A DNA stretch of 64,000 bases from RYN-230 sp963834705 (GCA_963834705.1 CAWICV010000012.1:660522-724521), one strand, 5' to 3'. Positions 1 to 7,995 are shown, counted from the first letter of the stretch. The notes: generated by a model not told the origin, from the sequence alone. Numbers and translations are program-made.

Positions 1-138
1 GCCCACCTCGGGCGCGAGCAGCAGCGGCGTCCCGCCCGCGGCCAGGATCGCCTCCCAGGGCGTGGTGAGTTCTACCTGCTCCACGCCTTCGTTCGCGATC
101 AGGAACGCGGCCGTCCGGCCGTTGAGTTCGTTAGCCAT
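1..138 (-). CDS. DJ-1/PfpI family protein, N-terminal part only
   Basis: Reads from an ATG at 138 and runs off the left edge, so 46 residues are visible. A GGAGGGAG ribosome binding site sits 7 bases before the start. The visible part contains RTAAFLIANEGVE and ILAAGGTPLLLAPEVG, which match the first strand and helix of PfpI/YfkM-type class I glutamine amidotransferase-like proteins (general stress protein 18 group). Members act as peptidases, deglycases or chaperones. The catalytic cysteine would lie outside the window, so activity cannot be judged. It follows the TIM-barrel gene on the same strand with an 85-base gap. Confidence 0.75.
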   Translation of the reverse strand, partial: MANELNGRTAAFLIANEGVEQVELTTPWEAILAAGGTPLLLAPEVG

Positions 139-223
139 GACTGGGCTCCCTCCGTCGGTTGGCTCGCCCCGTCCTAGCCCCCTGCCCAGCCTGGCCGGGT
201 TGACCCACCCGATTTGGGAGATT

Positions 224-1228
224 TCAGCCAAGCGCGGCCAGCGCCTGGAACGCGAGCTTGGGCTCCCAGCCCAGGCCCTGGTACCCGGTGCCCGGGCCGC
301 CGGGCAGCAGCCGGACCAGGCCGTAGCTGGCCAGGTCGAGGTCCCGGCGCGGCACCGGGTCGTGTACCAGGCCGTAGCCCGCGAACGTGAACGCGAACGC
401 GAGGTCAACACCCTCGGCCTCGAACACCTCGTTGAGTTCCCGCAGGTACCTGACCTGCTCCCCCTCATCGCGGACGTAATCGCCGTCCAGCCGGGGCGAG
501 TCGCCGTCAAGCTCGATGATGGCCCAGCCCATGCCGCCACGGTCCGCGGCCCCGGCGTAGCCACAGCAGCCGTACTCAGTGACGGCCAGCGGCTTGCCGT
601 ACCCGAGGTATTTGCGCAGCTCGGACTGATAGGTCGCGGCGTTGCCCGCATCGCGGTAAGCATCTACCGCCACGATGTCAAACGGTGTCCAGTCGACCGG
701 TTCCCACATCCCGGACGCGTACGTGACCGGGCCCGCGAACCGGCTGCGCAGCACTGCGGCGGTCTCGGCCAGGAACCCGTTCAGCCGGCTGGCCAGCGCG
801 CCGAACGCGGCCTTCAGCTCCTGGTCCAGGGTGCCCAGCCGGCCCAGCCGCTCGTACAGCGAGCCACCAGGCAGGAAACCGCTGGCGAACAGGCTCAGCT
901 CGCAGCCGGTCACCAGGACGACACGTGCGCCGCGGCGGCGCAGCCGCTCGGCCCGGTCCGCGCACTCGGCGAACAGCGGGGTCAGCCCGGCCGTGGTCAG
1001 TTCGCACGGGAACGGGGCGAACCAGACCTCCAGCCCGGCATCGGCCGCATGCTGCGCCGCCAGGCTGAGCCGGGCCGGGTCGCCGCCGGACACCCGGACC
1101 GCCGTGCAGCCCAGCTCATCCGCGATGACCTGCATCTCCCGCCGCACGATGGCCGGGTCGAAGTCTTCCCGGCTGAGCCGGCCGCCAGGCGAGAACCCGG
1201 TGTCGTAGTTGATCCCCCTGCCCCGCAT
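224..1228 (-). CDS. glycoside-hydrolase-like TIM-barrel protein (actinobacterial 'abortive infection' name family)
   Basis: 334 residues beginning RGRGINYDTGF. The start at 1228 is fixed by a one-base TGATG overlap with the stop of the upstream membrane gene, so the two are translationally coupled. Motifs such as CTAVRVSGGDP (about 45), LEVWFAPFPCEL (about 70), VTGCELSLF (about 110) and AVTEYGCCGYAG (about 215) recur in a conserved actinobacterial family often labelled 'abortive infection protein'; the fold pattern is that of a GH5/GH39-like barrel, with the glutamates of GCELS and TEYG as likely catalytic candidates. I know of no demonstrated phage defence for it, so that name should not be trusted. 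No signal peptide is visible. Its promoter is probably the TetR-controlled one before the membrane gene. Confidence 0.7.
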   Translation of the reverse strand: MRGRGINYDTGFSPGGRLSREDFDPAIVRREMQVIADELGCTAVRVSGGDPARLSLAAQHAADAGLEVWFAPFPCELTTAGLTPLFAECADRAERLRRRGARVVLVTGCELSLFASGFLPGGSLYERLGRLGTLDQELKAAFGALASRLNGFLAETAAVLRSRFAGPVTYASGMWEPVDWTPFDIVAVDAYRDAGNAATYQSELRKYLGYGKPLAVTEYGCCGYAGAADRGGMGWAIIELDGDSPRLDGDYVRDEGEQVRYLRELNEVFEAEGVDLAFAFTFAGYGLVHDPVPRRDLDLASYGLVRLLPGGPGTGYQGLGWEPKLAFQALAALG

Positions 1229-1914
1229 CAGCGCGCTCCTTCCGGATCCACGGCCACCGCGGCCCGGATCATCCGCTCCATCGGCCTGGCCGCCACGCCA
1301 GAGACCGTCATGGCCAGGCCGATCGCCCCCAGGGTGAACACGGCGCCCAGCCACACCATCGTGCTGACCGGCAGCGTGTACGCGCCAGCTAGGCGGGCGG
1401 CGCACTCGGCCAGCAGCGCTACCCCCCACACCGCGCTGAACAGCAACTCCAGCCTGCGGAACCGGGCCGACGAGGCGGCCAGCCGGTCCCACGCCGCGGT
1501 GCGGTCCGCGGCCCCCTTGGTCAGGAACGGCTTGAGCCCGGCCGACATGAGCGGGCGGCGCGCCGCCACCGAGGCCAGGATCGCGATGGCGATCACGCTG
1601 CTCACAATCGAATCCTTGGCGATCATGGCCCGCGGGTCGCCAGTCAGGAAGCTGACCGCGATGCCCGCGACATTGACCGCGAGCATGAGCATGGCCAGCA
1701 GGTTCGCCCCGCCCGGGCTCCGTAGCCCGGTGACCGCCCGTATCGCCGGCCCAATACTGCTGAACGCCAGTGCCAGCCACAGACTCAGCCCGAGCGCGCC
1801 GTGCAGCAGGTAGTAGGTGCCCAGCGGGGCGCCGACGTCGATGGCCAGTCCGCGGAGCGCGGCGCGCGGGCCGCCGGGCTGGCGGGCGGTCCCGGTGTGC
1901 TGGATCGTCGTCAT
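1228..1914 (-). CDS. VC0807-like polytopic membrane protein
   Basis: 228 residues with about five or six hydrophobic segments (roughly residues 30-55, 65-90, 95-115, 155-175 and 185-210). The pattern, including an arginine-rich loop after the third helix, resembles the VC0807 family of unknown function that sits beside TetR regulators in many actinomycetes. It is the first gene of a minus-strand unit with the TIM-barrel gene (one-base overlap) and is transcribed divergently from the TetR gene across a 68-base gap containing an inverted repeat. The product is probably the main target of that repressor; the substrate is unknown. Confidence 0.65.
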   Translation of the reverse strand: MTTIQHTGTARQPGGPRAALRGLAIDVGAPLGTYYLLHGALGLSLWLALAFSSIGPAIRAVTGLRSPGGANLLAMLMLAVNVAGIAVSFLTGDPRAMIAKDSIVSSVIAIAILASVAARRPLMSAGLKPFLTKGAADRTAAWDRLAASSARFRRLELLFSAVWGVALLAECAARLAGAYTLPVSTMVWLGAVFTLGAIGLAMTVSGVAARPMERMIRAAVAVDPEGAR

Positions 1915-1925
1915 GACATCGAACT

Positions 1926-1938
1926 TAGGTCGTACCTA
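1926..1938. promoter_or_regulatory. probable TetR operator between divergent genes
   Basis: TAGGT-CGT-ACCTA is an exact 5-bp inverted repeat with a 3-base centre. Related half-sites, ACCTAA at about 1951 and GGTCCTAG at about 1965, follow within 30 bases. The site lies in the short gap between the membrane gene (start 1914) and the TetR gene, where a TetR-family dimer would repress both directions. That this TetR binds here is inference from position and symmetry. Confidence 0.55.
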
Positions 1939-1982
1939 GTTATGTGTCAAACCTAATTTTGGGTCGGTCCTAGATTGTGGTT

Positions 1983-2621
1983 ATGATGGCTGGCATGACA
2001 TCCGGGCTACGGGAGCGGCGCAAGCGGGAGACCAGGCAGGCCATCTCCGACATCGCGACCGGGATGTTCGCGGCGCGCGGCTACGACCAGGTCACCATCG
2101 CCGAGATCGCCGCGGCCGCCGGGGTGGCCAAGATGACGGTGACCAACTACTTCCCGCGCAAGGAAGACCTGGTCTTCGACCAGGCCGAGGGACTCATCCG
2201 GCACCTGGCCGAGGTCATCGCCACCCGCGCGCCCGGGGAGAGCCTGCTGGCCGCCGTGCGGCGCGATTACGCCGATGAGGTGGCCCGGGGCGATGTCAGC
2301 CTCGGCCTGTCCAGCCCAGCCTTCGCCCGGATGATCCAGGACGCCCCGGCGCTGGCCAGCCGGGCCCTGGAGATGCTGAACCAGCGCGAGCAGGCCCTCG
2401 GCGACGCCATCACCGCGGAGACCGGTACCGACAATCCCCAGCAGCGGGTGGTAGCCGCGCTGCTGGTCTCGGTGCCCCGGGTGCTGTCGGCCGAAGCCTT
2501 CCGGCGCAGCCTGGCCGGGCAGCCGCGCGATGAGATCCGGGCCGTGCTGGCGGAGCAGGCGGCAGCAGGGTTCGACCTGCTGGAACCGGCCCTCGGCGAC
2601 TACCTGATCCGGCCTGCCTGA
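1983..2621 (+). CDS. TetR/AcrR family transcriptional regulator
   Basis: About 210 residues. The N-terminal helix-turn-helix covers residues about 15-60, with TIAEIAAAAGVAKMTVTNYF as the core; the C-terminal half is the variable ligand-binding and dimerisation domain. The start is uncertain: GTG 1977, ATG 1983, 1986 and 1995 are all in frame, none has a clear ribosome binding site, and the transcript may be leaderless. It faces the membrane/TIM-barrel pair and probably represses that unit and itself through the inverted repeat at 1926-1938. The ligand is unknown. Confidence 0.85.
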   Translation: MMAGMTSGLRERRKRETRQAISDIATGMFAARGYDQVTIAEIAAAAGVAKMTVTNYFPRKEDLVFDQAEGLIRHLAEVIATRAPGESLLAAVRRDYADEVARGDVSLGLSSPAFARMIQDAPALASRALEMLNQREQALGDAITAETGTDNPQQRVVAALLVSVPRVLSAEAFRRSLAGQPRDEIRAVLAEQAAAGFDLLEPALGDYLIRPA

Positions 2622-2706
2622 CCGGATCCTGACCGGCAAGCCGGCAAATATTACGGAACGCGGACCCCATCCCGGTAGAGCTAGGGATACGCGCCATCCG
2701 TCACTA

Positions 2707-2720
2707 ACCTCACCTGAGGT
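2707..2720. promoter_or_regulatory. palindrome upstream of the HAF-repeat gene
   Basis: ACCTCA-CC-TGAGGT is a perfect 6-bp inverted repeat with a 2-base centre, about 110 bases before the start of the secreted HAF-repeat gene. Its size fits a dimeric repressor or activator site. No regulator can be assigned from the sequence. Confidence 0.35.
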
Positions 2721-2828
2721 AATGAGCGAGGGACACCGTGATCACTATGCGCTGAAAGGGATCTTGGTGAGGACCAGATACGACGGGCACGGTGGCGCCG
2801 CTCATCTGCCCAGAATGGTGGGACAACG

Positions 2829-3956
2829 ATGAACCGTCGGGTACTCGCGATAGCGCTCGGCATTACGGCTGCCGTCGGCGGAGTAGTCGGTGGCGTGGCC
2901 GCCGTGCACGGGTCCGGCAGCTCGAATGTCAGCCTGTCCGCCAACTCGCAGTCCGAGCACATGGCGCGCATGGGCCGGATGTCGCAGCTGAGCGCCAGCT
3001 CCGGCTGGACGTTCAACACGCTGAACAACAGCAACGACCCCACGTTCAACCAGCTGCTGGGCGTCAACAACCACGGTCAGATCGCCGGCTACTTCGGGTC
3101 CGGGGCCAGGCGCCACCCGAACAAGGGCTACGTGATCAACCTGACCGGGGCGAGCGCCTCGTTCCAGAACGAGAACTTCCCGGTCGGCAAGCAGACCCAG
3201 GTCATCGGAATTAATGACGTCGGGGTTACGGTCGGGTTCTGGTCCACCCAGAACAAGAAAAACCTGTCGGACAATAACTTCGGCTTCTACACGCTGAACG
3301 GCCAGTTCCACAACGTGGTGTTCCCCACCCGGAACGTGTCGAGTCCGCCGGTCACCCAGCTGCTCGGGGTGAACAACAGCGACATCGCCGTGGGCTTCTT
3401 CAATGGCAAGGCCGGCAATTCGCACGCGTTCGAGTTCAGCATCCGCGGTGGCTGGTTCCGCCGGCTGCACATCCCGGGCGCCGTGAGCAGCACCGCCACC
3501 GGGACTAACAACCGGGGCGAGATCGTCGGGTTCTTCACCAACAAGAAGGGCAAGACGTTCGGCTTCGTGATCACCCCGCGCGGCGCCATCATCGAGTTCA
3601 ACATCCCGGGCGCCAGTTCCACGATGGCGTTCGGGGTTAACGACTTCGGCGCGGTCGTCGGCACCTTCATGCGGGGTTCCGGCAACAACGCCAAGTCGTT
3701 CGGCTTCGTCTGGCGGCCGGGCCGCGGCGTCAAGGTCGTCAACGACCCGCTGGGCCGTGGCGCGACCACGCTGAACGGCATCAACAACGCCGGTGACCTG
3801 GTCGGCTTCTACACCGCGGCCAACGGCAACACCGACGGGCTGCTGGTGGCCCGCGGCACGTTCACCGCGCTCACCGCCCCGCCAGTGACCGTCACCAGCA
3901 CTGGCACCGGCACCGGCACCACGCCGGTGCCGACCGCCGGGCCGACGCACTTCTGA
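2829..3956 (+). CDS. secreted HAF-repeat protein
   Basis: 375 residues. A signal peptide spans about residues 1-27 (MNRR followed by a hydrophobic stretch ending near VAAVHG). The mature part carries about six or seven repeats of the pattern GVNNxGxIVGFF (for example at residues about 78, 126, 177, 226, 273 and 318), each followed by a short beta-rich segment. This is the HAF-repeat layout of extracellular proteins with a probable beta-propeller-like fold and unknown role. The tail is a Thr/Pro/Gly-rich linker, possibly glycosylated. ATG 2829 is preceded by GGTGGG. It stands alone and ends at a strong hairpin. Confidence 0.75.
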   Translation: MNRRVLAIALGITAAVGGVVGGVAAVHGSGSSNVSLSANSQSEHMARMGRMSQLSASSGWTFNTLNNSNDPTFNQLLGVNNHGQIAGYFGSGARRHPNKGYVINLTGASASFQNENFPVGKQTQVIGINDVGVTVGFWSTQNKKNLSDNNFGFYTLNGQFHNVVFPTRNVSSPPVTQLLGVNNSDIAVGFFNGKAGNSHAFEFSIRGGWFRRLHIPGAVSSTATGTNNRGEIVGFFTNKKGKTFGFVITPRGAIIEFNIPGASSTMAFGVNDFGAVVGTFMRGSGNNAKSFGFVWRPGRGVKVVNDPLGRGATTLNGINNAGDLVGFYTAANGNTDGLLVARGTFTALTAPPVTVTSTGTGTGTTPVPTAGPTHF

Positions 3957-3992
3957 TCGGCTCAGCACCTAGCGCAACCCCGCACAGCACAG

Positions 3993-4028
3993 GGAACGGG
4001 CGGCCGGGACAACCCGGCCGCCCGTTCC
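3993..4028. terminator. bidirectional terminator hairpin
   Basis: A perfect 16-bp stem (3993-4008 with 4013-4028) closes an ACAA loop, between the HAF-repeat gene (plus) and the LysR gene (minus). The convergent position suggests it ends both transcripts. There is only a weak T run (CCGTTTGCC), as usual in high-GC actinobacteria. Confidence 0.85.
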
Positions 4029-4070
4029 GTTTGCCCTTACAGCGGGATCAGTGCACCCCGGTGGGTTTCG

Positions 4071-4991
4071 TTACGGCGAGAGCGCCGGCACCCGGCCCGC
4101 GCTGGCGCTGCGGATCACGTGACGGCGGAACAGCTCGGCGGAAGGCAGCAGCCGCCGGTCCGCGGACCAGCTCAGCACCAGCTCGCGGGCCGCGCCCGGA
4201 TCGGTGATCTCCAGGTAGCGCAGTGGGCCAGGCGGGGCCTCCGGTGACCCGGCCCGCGGTGCCGGGACGATGGCCACGCCCATCCCGGCCGCCACGAAGC
4301 CGCGTACGGTGGACAGGTCGTCGCCCTCGAACACCACCTCGGGGCGGAACCCGGCCCGCTCGCACAGCTCGTCGCCCAGCCTGCGCAGCGCGGACATACG
4401 GCCCAGGCTGATGAACGGCTCGTCGGCCACCTCGGCCAGCCCGATCTCGTCCCGCCCGGCCAGCGGGTGATCGGCGCGCAGCGCCAGCCGGAGCGGCTCG
4501 ACGGCGATCAGCCTGGTGCGCACCGAGGGACTGCGCCCGCGCCGGGTGCCGATCTCCAGGTCGGCCCGGCCGTCGTCCAGCGCGACCGCCTGCGCCTCGT
4601 CCCTGACCTGGGTGAGCTGGAAGCTGACCTGCGGGTGCGCGGTGCGGAAACTGCGCACCAGGGCCGGTACCAGCCAGGTGCCGACCGACTGCTGGAAGGC
4701 CAGCGCCACCGTGCCAGTGTCCGGCTCGATCAGCTGGTTGACCGCGGCGATGCCGTCGTCCAGCTGGTGCAGCAGCGCGTCCACGTGCCGCTTGAACACC
4801 GCACCCGCCTGGGTCAGCCGCAGCGTGCGGCCGTGCCGCCGGAGCAGCGGCGTGCCCAGCTGCGTCTCCAGCCGGGCCAGCGCGCGGGACACCCCGGACT
4901 GGGTGACCATCTCCAGCTCGCTCACCTCGGTCACCGTGGTGCCGTCGGCCACCTGCTGGAACCAGCGCAGCGCATCCGTGTCCATATCCAT
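4071..4991 (-). CDS. LysR family transcriptional regulator
   Basis: 306 residues, normal LysR length. A winged helix-turn-helix covers residues about 5-64 (QSGVSRALARLETQLGTPLL), followed by the LTQAG stretch and a periplasmic-binding-protein-like effector domain from about 90. ATG 4991 and ATG 4985 (MDMD) are both possible; 4985 would leave the palindrome at 4989-5005 outside the gene. It is divergent from the cupin gene, which is its probable target. Its ligand cannot be read from the sequence. Confidence 0.85.
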   Translation of the reverse strand: MDMDTDALRWFQQVADGTTVTEVSELEMVTQSGVSRALARLETQLGTPLLRRHGRTLRLTQAGAVFKRHVDALLHQLDDGIAAVNQLIEPDTGTVALAFQQSVGTWLVPALVRSFRTAHPQVSFQLTQVRDEAQAVALDDGRADLEIGTRRGRSPSVRTRLIAVEPLRLALRADHPLAGRDEIGLAEVADEPFISLGRMSALRRLGDELCERAGFRPEVVFEGDDLSTVRGFVAAGMGVAIVPAPRAGSPEAPPGPLRYLEITDPGAARELVLSWSADRRLLPSAELFRRHVIRSASAGRVPALSP

Positions 4992-5005
4992 GACCCTAGG
5001 TCATG
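4989..5005. promoter_or_regulatory. palindrome over the LysR/cupin divergent start region
   Basis: CATGACC-CTA-GGTCATG is a perfect 7-bp inverted repeat. It contains the outermost ATG codons of both genes (LysR 4991 on minus, cupin 5003 on plus). LysR regulators usually bind dyads in such gaps, which argues for the inner starts (4985 and 5021). Confidence 0.5.
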
Positions 5006-5020
5006 AATTACCGTGACTCC

Positions 5021-5416
5021 ATGACTGCGCAACCGGTGAACCTGACCGCCGCCCTGGCTTCGTTCGACGACATCTACAGCCCGCGGATCGTGGCCCGGAT
5101 GAACGACTACGACGTGCGGGTCGCGCATGCCCGCGGCGAGCACATCTGGCACACGCACGACACCACGGACGAGTTCTTCCTCGTGCTGGACGGCCAGTTC
5201 GACGTCGCGCTGCGCGAGCCGGACGGCAGCGTGCGCACCGTCTCGCTGCGCCAGGGCGACACATTCGTGGTGCCGCGCGGCGTCGAGCACAAGCCGTCGT
5301 CGCCGGGCGGGTCGATCCTCATGTTCGAGCCGTCCGGCACCTCCACCACCGGGGACCGGCACCAGGGCGAGATCCCGGACCACGTGGACAGCACCACCGG
5401 CCACGATCTTGGTTAA
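5021..5416 (+). CDS. cupin domain protein
   Basis: 131 residues from ATG 5021; an in-frame ATG at 5003 would add six. A single cupin barrel is clear: HTHDTTDEFFLVLDGQ supplies the first metal-binding motif (two His and a Glu) and GDTFVVPRGVEHKP the second (final His). Small single-domain cupins of this type act as isomerases, dioxygenases or sugar-binding proteins; the substrate cannot be told here. It is transcribed away from the LysR gene, which probably controls it. Confidence 0.75.
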   Translation: MTAQPVNLTAALASFDDIYSPRIVARMNDYDVRVAHARGEHIWHTHDTTDEFFLVLDGQFDVALREPDGSVRTVSLRQGDTFVVPRGVEHKPSSPGGSILMFEPSGTSTTGDRHQGEIPDHVDSTTGHDLG

Positions 5417-5420
5417 CGGC

Positions 5421-5451
5421 TTGACCCTCACGCAGCGTGAGGGCCGACAGT
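5421..5451 (+). promoter_or_regulatory. MerR-type promoter with a 19-bp spacer and palindromic operator
   Basis: TTGACC (5421-5426) and GACAGT (5446-5451) are separated by 19 bases, the over-long spacing typical of MerR-activated promoters. CCCTCACGC-A-GCGTGAGGG (5425-5443) is a perfect 9-bp palindrome filling that spacer. The pattern closely matches TipA/MerR-family promoters in actinomycetes. Transcription would start near 5458, so the downstream mRNA would be leaderless and start at GTG 5459. Confidence 0.85.
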
Positions 5452-5458
5452 AGTGCCC

Positions 5459-5704
5459 GTGAGTGAGTATCCCGTCGGCGCGCTGGCCCGGCTGTCCGGC
5501 GTGACCGTCCGGACTCTGCACCACTACGACAGCATCGGGCTGCTCTCGTCCAGCGCGCGCAGCGCGGCCGGCTACCGGCTGTACAGCCAGGCCGATCTGC
5601 TGCGGCTGCGTCAGGTGCTGTTCTACCGGGAGCTGGGCTTCGGTCTGGACGAGATCGCCGAGATCCTGGCCAACGCGGACCGGGGCGAGGCTCAATCCGG
5701 CTGA
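5459..5704 (+). CDS. MerR-family DNA-binding domain protein, truncated
   Basis: 81 residues, consisting only of the winged helix-turn-helix of a MerR regulator (VGALARLSGVTVRTLHHYDS, then GLLSSSARSAAGYRLYSQAD and GFGLDEIAEILAN). Family members related to TipA normally run to about 250 residues with a dimerisation coiled coil and an effector domain; here the reading frame stops just where the coiled coil should begin. GTG 5459 is chosen because it coincides with the predicted transcription start; GTG 5453 would lie upstream of it. A 16-bp hairpin overlaps the stop codon. Either a recent truncation or a minimal regulator. Without the coiled coil it may not dimerise. Confidence 0.75.
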   Translation: MSEYPVGALARLSGVTVRTLHHYDSIGLLSSSARSAAGYRLYSQADLLRLRQVLFYRELGFGLDEIAEILANADRGEAQSG

Positions 5705-5731
5705 CCGTCAGCTTGGCTGACGGTCAGCCGG
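5697..5731. terminator. hairpin overlapping the MerR stop codon
   Basis: A perfect 16-bp stem (5697-5712 with 5716-5731) with a TTG loop contains the TGA of the short MerR gene and ends 9 bases before the stop of the convergent P450 gene. It probably terminates both. Confidence 0.85.
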
Positions 5732-5739
5732 GCTGAGTG

Positions 5740-6918
5740 TCAGTGCGGCGGGAAGACCAGCGGCAGCTGGCGGATGCCGACCACGCCGGCCGGCCAGGTC
5801 ACCCGCGGGGCGGGTCCGGGGGCCAGCTCGTAGTCCGGTATCCGCCGGTGCCACTCCTCGATCGCCACCCGCATTTCCATCCGGGCCAGGTGCGACCCGA
5901 GGCAGCGGTGCGGCCCGCTGCCGAACGCGAGGTTCCGCTCCTGGCGGGCGAAGTCGATCACGTCCGGATCCGGGTGCCCGGCCGGGTCCCGGTCGGCCAC
6001 CGCCACCATGACCTGTACCAGCGTGCCGGCCGGGATGAGCTGGCCGGCCACCTCGACGTCCTGGGTGGTCACCCTCGGCACGAACAGCAGTGGGCCGTCC
6101 ACCCGGAGCAGTTCCTCCACCGCGGCCGGGATCACCGCCGGGTCCACGGCGATCCGGCGGCGCAGTGCGGGCTGGCTAGCCAGCACGGCGAACGCGGTGC
6201 TCAGCGCCGAGGTGACCGTCTCCAGTCCGGCCAGCACGAACAGGAAGGTCAGCCCGTAGATCTCCTCGTCGGTCAGCCGGTCGCCGCCAGGGTCGGTCAG
6301 CAACTGGCCGAGCAGGCCAGTGCCGGTGCCGGCCGTGCGCCGCTGGGCCACCTGCTCGACCAGGTACTCGAAGAGTTCCGTGCCCATCCGGATCGCGTGC
6401 TCGCCGCGGGTCTCCCCGGGTTCGCCGGCTCTGGTCCGGACCAGGCCTTCCTTCCAGGTGTTCAGCCGGTCCCGGTCCTGGACGGGCAGGCCGAACAGGG
6501 TCAGGAACACCTGGGCGGGCAGCGGCACGGCCAGGTCGGCGACCAGATCACAGTGGCCACGGCGGGCCACGGCATCGATCAGGTCGCGGGCCAGCGCGCG
6601 TACCTGCGGCAGCCAGGCCGCGACGCCGCGCGGGCTGAAGAACGGCTGCAGGATGCGCCGGTACCGGGTGTGCTCGGGTGGGTCGAAGGCGATCGGCACC
6701 AGCGGCAGCGGGCTGCCGACCAGGTCGAACGCACGCCGCGAGGAGAACAGCCCGGGGTTGCGGAGGGCGAATTCGGCCGCCCCGGCCGAGGTGATCAGAT
6801 AGGCGCCGAACGCGGTGCGAAGGACCGGGCCGGCCTCGCGGAGGAAGCTGTAGGCGGCGGTCCGGTCCTCGGCCATCGGCAACCGGTCCAGCCTGATCGG
6901 TTCGGGCGCTGCGGTCAT
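5740..6918 (-). CDS. cytochrome P450
   Basis: 392 residues. Signatures are complete: I-helix LAGLETVTS (oxygen-activating AGxxT), EELLRV (ExxR), and the haem-binding loop FGSGPHRCLGSHLAR with the axial cysteine, plus FDPPEHTRYRRI near residue 90. This is a soluble class I bacterial P450. ATG 6918 follows AGGAGAGGG at good spacing, so the longer open frame to 6963 is not needed. No ferredoxin or reductase gene is adjacent, and no biosynthetic cluster surrounds it; the substrate is unknown. Confidence 0.92.
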   Translation of the reverse strand: MTAAPEPIRLDRLPMAEDRTAAYSFLREAGPVLRTAFGAYLITSAGAAEFALRNPGLFSSRRAFDLVGSPLPLVPIAFDPPEHTRYRRILQPFFSPRGVAAWLPQVRALARDLIDAVARRGHCDLVADLAVPLPAQVFLTLFGLPVQDRDRLNTWKEGLVRTRAGEPGETRGEHAIRMGTELFEYLVEQVAQRRTAGTGTGLLGQLLTDPGGDRLTDEEIYGLTFLFVLAGLETVTSALSTAFAVLASQPALRRRIAVDPAVIPAAVEELLRVDGPLLFVPRVTTQDVEVAGQLIPAGTLVQVMVAVADRDPAGHPDPDVIDFARQERNLAFGSGPHRCLGSHLARMEMRVAIEEWHRRIPDYELAPGPAPRVTWPAGVVGIRQLPLVFPPH

Positions 6919-7113
6919 CTTGGATCCCTCTCCTAAGGTCTGGCCCGGGCCGGGACCGGGCAAACCCGGCGCTACCGGGCGGCATAGGCTGGCGGTACAG
7001 GCACCCGGGAAGGGCCAGCCGGGTGGCTGCGTTGCTCACAGATGAGGCAGTTTCCAGCCGGCCCTGGTGTGGCGTGAGCCCCGGGGCGGACAGCAACGGA
7101 GGTGACGGCGCCC

Positions 7114-7995
7114 GTGACGCTGCCGCAGGACACGACGGCCAAGTTCCAGGACTATGCGCACCCGGAGATGCTGGTCAGCACCGAGTGGCTGGCCGACCAC
7201 CTGGACGATCCGGGTCTCGTGGTGGCCGAATCCGACGAGGACGTGCTGCTGTACGAGACCGGGCACATCCCGGGCGCGGTCAAGCTGGACTGGCACACCG
7301 AACTGAACGACCGGGTGACCCGGGACTACGTGGACGGCGCAGGCTTCGCCCGGCTGATGTCGGACAAGGGGATCTCCCGGGACACCACGCTGGTGCTGTA
7401 CGGCGACCGGAACAACTGGTGGGCGGCGTACGCGCTGTGGGTGTGCACCCTGTTCGGCCATCCGGACGTGCGGTTGCTGGACGGCGGCCGGGCCAAGTGG
7501 ATCGCCGAGGACCGCCCGCTGACCACGGCGGTGCCGGACCGCCCGCGCACCGACTACCCGGTGGTCGAGCGCGATGATTCGCGGGCCCGTGCGTTCCGTG
7601 ATCAGGTCCGCGCGCATCTCGGCCAGCCGATGATCGACGTGCGCTCGCCGGGCGAGTACTCCGGCGAACTGCTGCACATGCCGGACTACCCGCAGGAGGG
7701 GGCGCTGCGCGGCGGGCACATCCCGGGCGCGGTGAACATCCCGTGGGCCCGCGCGGCAGCCGAGGACGCGACGTTCCGCAGCCGCCAGGAACTGGAAGCC
7801 ATCTACGCCGGCGAGGCCGGGCTCAGCCTGTCCGATGACGTGGTCGTGTACTGCCGGATCGGGGAGCGGTCCAGCCACACCTGGTTCGTGCTGACCCACC
7901 TGCTCGGCTACCCGGCCGTGCGGAACTACGACGGGTCCTGGACCGAGTGGGGGAACAGCGTCGGCGTGCCCATCACCCAGGGAGACAAACCGTGA
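7114..7995 (+). CDS. two-domain thiosulfate sulfurtransferase (rhodanese)
   Basis: 293 residues. Two rhodanese domains: an inactive N-terminal one (about 10-130, HIPGAVKLDWHTEL, LLDGG) and a C-terminal one (about 150-285) with the active loop CRIGERS, whose cysteine carries the persulfide. It strongly resembles mycobacterial CysA2/SseA-type enzymes. GTG 7114 is 11 bases after GGAGG; GTG 7102 overlaps that site and is unlikely. The sufE-like gene overlaps its end by four bases (GTGA), so the two probably work together in sulfur transfer. Confidence 0.88.
   Translation: MTLPQDTTAKFQDYAHPEMLVSTEWLADHLDDPGLVVAESDEDVLLYETGHIPGAVKLDWHTELNDRVTRDYVDGAGFARLMSDKGISRDTTLVLYGDRNNWWAAYALWVCTLFGHPDVRLLDGGRAKWIAEDRPLTTAVPDRPRTDYPVVERDDSRARAFRDQVRAHLGQPMIDVRSPGEYSGELLHMPDYPQEGALRGGHIPGAVNIPWARAAAEDATFRSRQELEAIYAGEAGLSLSDDVVVYCRIGERSSHTWFVLTHLLGYPAVRNYDGSWTEWGNSVGVPITQGDKP

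Noticed and set aside
224..1228. Phage-defence gene, from the family name 'abortive infection'
   Set aside because: No toxin, nuclease or Abi domain and no defence neighbours; the name is inherited annotation.
62..1813. 583-residue plus-strand open frame over the TIM-barrel and membrane genes
   Set aside because: High-GC shadow: no ribosome binding site and biased composition, while the minus strand encodes recognisable coupled genes.
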